DNA from: Phycisphaera mikurensis NBRC 102666 | GTDB lineage: Bacteria > Planctomycetota > Phycisphaerae > Phycisphaerales > SM1A02 | Direction: 5' to 3' | NCBI GenBank assembly: GCA_945870475.1 | Contig: CAMBSR010000002.1 | Span: 1 to 32,585 of the forward strand | DNA: 32,585 nt | Part shown: in pieces, positions 30,072 through 32,585 of the stretch | Position numbering within the stretch: position 1 is the first letter of the stretch | Layout of the letters: each line of letters starts with the position of its first letter | The notes under the pieces: model-generated | Seen by the model: only the letters and a program-made list of their open reading frames with translations | Database searches by the model: none | What the model was told of the DNA's origin: nothing | Translations under genes and position numbers: made by a program

Positions 30072-32318
30072 ATGCAGACCCGATCCACCGCCCTCCTCGT
30101 ACTCGCGGCCACGGCCATCCTCACCCCTGCCGTGGCGATCGCCGCCGAGCAGGAGCAGCGCTCGACCCTCACGCGCGTGCGTGAGGGGGGTACGCCGTAT
30201 GACCCCAACCAGTCGCTCGTGCCGTACGCAATCGACGTGTCCGGTGCGCGCGACATGCCCGCCGGGGCAGGCGCGTTCACCGCACCGAACCCGTCCCTGG
30301 TCTCGAGCCCACCGGAGTATTCGCCCACCCGCGGAGTGCTCTTCCAGTACGGCAGCAGCTGGAACACGGTGGTGACAGCGTGCGTCAGCGCACTGACGGC
30401 CGGAACCGTGAACGACGAGATCGCCTACGTGCTGGTGGCCAACCAGACCACGGCGACGTCCGCGGCGAGCGCCTTCTCCGCAGCGGGGGCGAACCTCTCG
30501 AAGGTCGTCTTCATCATCCAGCCGAACAACTCGATCTGGATGCGCGACTACGGCCCGCACTTCGTCTTCGAGAACGGCACGCTCGCGGTGGTGGACAGCC
30601 ACTACTACTCGACGCGTCCCCAGGACAACTTCATCCCCACGCTCGTCGGCGATGCGACCTTCGGCGTGTCCACCTACGACCAGGGGCTGTACTACTCCGG
30701 CGGCAACTTCCAGCCCGGCCCAGGCCGCTCCGGTTTCTGCACGGCGCTCGTGAACCTCGACAACCCGTCCAGCGAGGGATTCAGCGACTCGCTCGTCCGC
30801 GAGCTCCACGACTCGTTCCAGGGGATCGATACCCTCCACGTCCTGCCTCAGCTGCCGTTCTCCGTGGACGGCACCGGGCACATCGACATGTGGATGTACC
30901 TCGTCGACGAGAACACGGTCGTGATCTCGGAGTTCATCGCCGGCTCGAACGCGACGGCGATCAGCGTCACCAACAACGCCGTGCCGTACATGCAGGCGCT
31001 CGGCTTCGAGGTGCTGCGGCCGAAGGCATGGAACGTCGGCTCGACGCACTACACCTACGCCAACGCGTTCCGCGTCAACAACCGGATCTTCATCCCCGTG
31101 TACGGGACCGCGGTGGTGCCGGGCGGCAACGCCTCCTACAACGACGAGGACGCCGACGCCATCGCCAAGTGGACCGCCGCGGCCGGGTCGGGCGTGACGC
31201 TGGTGCCCATCCAGTGCTCGAGCATCATCACTGCCTCGGGTGCGATCCACTGCATCGTCAAGCAGGTGCCGCGCTACGCGAACGCCCTGCCGGCGGCGCA
31301 CCTGTCCGCACCCTCCGGGGGCGTGGTGCTCGCGGGTTCGGTGCAGGAGATCCGCTGGAACGCCACCGACACCAACAACGCGGCGCTCGCGAGCGTGGAT
31401 CTCGCGTACTCGCTCGACGGCACCGTGTGGACGAACATCGCCACGGGCATCCCGGACTCGGGCGCCTACTCCTGGACGGTGCCCGTCGGCATCGCGGGCA
31501 CCGCCGCGCGGGTGCGCGTCACGGCACGCGCCGCGGACGGCGACACGGTCATGGCGATGGGCAACCCGTTCCGCGTCGGGCCGGGCACGCGAAAGGTCTA
31601 CGACCTGTCCACGGACACGGGCGTCGGCCGCTTCGTGACCGGTACGCAGACCACCGCGTGGTCGGCCGCATCCGGCAACCAGCTTCCCGTGACCGGCGCG
31701 GTCACGTCGGCCAACTACACCGCGATGGCAACGTCAAACGCCAACGGCGGAATCACCGACACCAACCGCTACATCTCCCCGACGGTGGCCGCTGCAAGCC
31801 GGGCGACGCATGTCTTCCGCTTCCGCATCACCGAATCGCCTGCATCGATCTCCGAGCTGCGAATCACCTGGGAGGGCTTTGCAGACCGCTGCACCCAGGC
31901 AGAGCTCTACGTGTGGGACGTGGCCCGCGCCCAGTGGGGAAATGCCGCCGGACTCGTCGGCGAGAACCGCTACGCGGACAGCTGGGCCGGCAACCGGGAC
32001 GAGGCCCTCACGGCGTCCATCACCGCCGACATCGGCAGCTTCGTGGCGGCCGACGGCACGGTGCGCTTCATGGTCTACGCCGACCGGGTCGCCGACGAGA
32101 CCTTCCATGACTTCGCCGCCGTGGCGGTGACGAGCCTCACCCCCTCGTGCACCGGCGACTTCGGTGGCAACGGCGTCGTCGACGGAGCCGACCTCGGGGT
32201 CATGCTCGCCCTGTGGGGCCAGTCCTGCGGCGCATGCGTCGCCGACCTGAACGGAGACACCGTGGTCGACGGTGCGGACCTCGGCGCGCTCCTGAGCCGC
32301 TGGGGGCCCTGCCCCTGA
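30072..32318 (+). CDS. Secreted peptidylarginine/agmatine-deiminase-like enzyme with Ig-like and dockerin-like C-terminal modules
   Basis: This 748-residue exported protein has a signal peptide (1-25) and a deiminase domain (about 75-402) of the bacterial PAD/agmatine deiminase family. Catalytic residues are in place: Asp159 in WMRDYGP, the SGGNF turn (209-213), His270 and Asp272 in GTGHIDMW, and nucleophile Cys394 in AIHCIVKQVPR. It should convert a guanidino group to a ureido group, releasing ammonia. An Ig/FN3-like domain follows (about 408-503), then an unrecognised beta-rich domain (510-690). The end has two dockerin-like repeats (GNGVVDGADLG and NGDTVVDGADLG) near 700-745. An in-frame ATG at 29985 has a better ribosome site (GGGGGAG, 5 nt away) but would lengthen the n-region by 29 residues. 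Substrate, protein or free arginine derivative, is uncertain. Confidence 0.88.
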   Translation: MQTRSTALLVLAATAILTPAVAIAAEQEQRSTLTRVREGGTPYDPNQSLVPYAIDVSGARDMPAGAGAFTAPNPSLVSSPPEYSPTRGVLFQYGSSWNTVVTACVSALTAGTVNDEIAYVLVANQTTATSAASAFSAAGANLSKVVFIIQPNNSIWMRDYGPHFVFENGTLAVVDSHYYSTRPQDNFIPTLVGDATFGVSTYDQGLYYSGGNFQPGPGRSGFCTALVNLDNPSSEGFSDSLVRELHDSFQGIDTLHVLPQLPFSVDGTGHIDMWMYLVDENTVVISEFIAGSNATAISVTNNAVPYMQALGFEVLRPKAWNVGSTHYTYANAFRVNNRIFIPVYGTAVVPGGNASYNDEDADAIAKWTAAAGSGVTLVPIQCSSIITASGAIHCIVKQVPRYANALPAAHLSAPSGGVVLAGSVQEIRWNATDTNNAALASVDLAYSLDGTVWTNIATGIPDSGAYSWTVPVGIAGTAARVRVTARAADGDTVMAMGNPFRVGPGTRKVYDLSTDTGVGRFVTGTQTTAWSAASGNQLPVTGAVTSANYTAMATSNANGGITDTNRYISPTVAAASRATHVFRFRITESPASISELRITWEGFADRCTQAELYVWDVARAQWGNAAGLVGENRYADSWAGNRDEALTASITADIGSFVAADGTVRFMVYADRVADETFHDFAAVAVTSLTPSCTGDFGGNGVVDGADLGVMLALWGQSCGACVADLNGDTVVDGADLGALLSRWGPCP

Positions 32319-32356
32319 GGCGGGGCCCGCGATAACCTCGAGGAGACGCCCGCGCC

Positions 32357-32362
32357 TACGAT
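32357..32362 (+). promoter_or_regulatory. -10-like TACGAT, near-leaderless spacing
   Basis: TACGAT ends 8 nt before the ATG at 32371; the gap CCGCCCCC has no ribosome site. Confidence 0.45.
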
Positions 32363-32370
32363 CCGCCCCC

Positions 32371-32585
32371 ATGGACCTCCTGATCCTCGGCGGCACCGCA
32401 TTCCTCGGGCCTGAAATCGTCGACGCCGCCACGCGCCGTGGCTGGAAGATCACCCTCTTCAACCGCGGCAAGACGCACGCGGAGCTCTTTCCCGAGCTCG
32501 AGAAGATCCGCGGCGACCGAGATCCGTCCAAGGGCGAGGGACTGAAGGAGCTCGAGGCCGCCATCGCCAAGGGGCGGCGCTGGGA
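32371..32585 (+). CDS. NAD-dependent epimerase/dehydratase-like protein (partial, cut by window end)
   Basis: Only 71 codons are present. The N-terminus MDLLILGGTAFLGPEIVDAA is a Rossmann nucleotide-binding start with GGTAFLG in place of the usual GxxGxxG. LFNRGK follows at the end of strand 2, where Arg would favour NADP binding. This is the pattern of extended short-chain dehydrogenases that act on sugar nucleotides or similar compounds. The specific reaction cannot be given because the catalytic YxxxK region is beyond the window. The start is supported by TACGAT 8 nt upstream. Confidence 0.8.
   Translation, partial: MDLLILGGTAFLGPEIVDAATRRGWKITLFNRGKTHAELFPELEKIRGDRDPSKGEGLKELEAAIAKGRRW

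Noticed and set aside
1-32585. A defence island, prophage or integrative element
   Set aside because: No integrase, transposase, toxin-antitoxin, restriction or phage structural gene was recognised, and base composition looks uniform by eye.

Overview
This is a GC-rich bacterial chromosome segment, most likely from a planctomycete of the Phycisphaerae/Phycisphaerales type. That placement is an inference from two signatures. One secreted protein (14638-15279) ends in a VPAPG + hydrophobic helix + RRRR sorting tail, the planctomycetal flavour of PEP-CTERM. Another (30072-32318) ends in two dockerin-like repeats (DxNGDxxVDGADLG type) that are common at the C-termini of secreted Phycisphaerae proteins. 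The window is densely coded on both strands. I see no tRNA, rRNA, CRISPR array, insertion sequence, integrase or phage gene, so it reads as ordinary core chromosome with some lineage-specific secreted proteins.

Layout. 1-3306: truncated ABC transporter ATPase (-), divergent PAS/GAF/receiver protein (+), and prmC (-) converging on it. 3349-9507: a small unknown protein translationally coupled to a glycogen-synthase-like glycosyltransferase, then PutA (proline to glutamate) and a secreted alpha/beta-hydrolase, all +. 9571-12013: a large secreted repeat protein with a Gly/Met tail, closed by a strong terminator. 12048-13598: ComM/YifB-like AAA protein (-). 13676-16979: TauE/SafE exporter, PEP-CTERM-like protein and an EAL phosphodiesterase (+). 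16992-19199: lipoprotein prolyl oligopeptidase (-). 19282-21478: an iscS-iscU-iscA iron-sulfur operon (-). 21662-23827: panC and a double-thioredoxin-fold TlpA-like protein (+). 23812-26989: metallopeptidase, methyltransferase and polyprenyl synthase operon (-). 27298-29838: clpC (+) with a strong terminator. 30072-32318: secreted peptidylarginine-deiminase-like enzyme. 32371-end: start of an NAD-dependent epimerase-like gene.

How the genes relate. IscS, IscU and IscA form one Fe-S assembly pathway. PanC (coenzyme A) and polyprenyl synthase (quinone side chain) are house-keeping biosynthesis. PutA and the secreted esterase, peptidases and deiminase fit a heterotroph that degrades organic matter. 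ClpC is the protein quality-control unfoldase. The two signalling proteins are not obviously tied to neighbours.

No clear new defence or mobile system was found. The most interesting signals are regulatory. First, a recurrent -10-like TANNNT hexamer lies 6-9 nt before the start codon of nine genes (12 nt before a tenth), which points to leaderless mRNAs. Second, a near-consensus sigma-54 (-24/-12) promoter lies upstream of clpC, which by contrast has a strong Shine-Dalgarno. Several family members are also atypical: ComM without its cysteine motif, IscA with an insertion, a glycosyltransferase with a roughly 200-residue insertion, and sensor domains that have lost their phospho-acceptor residues.
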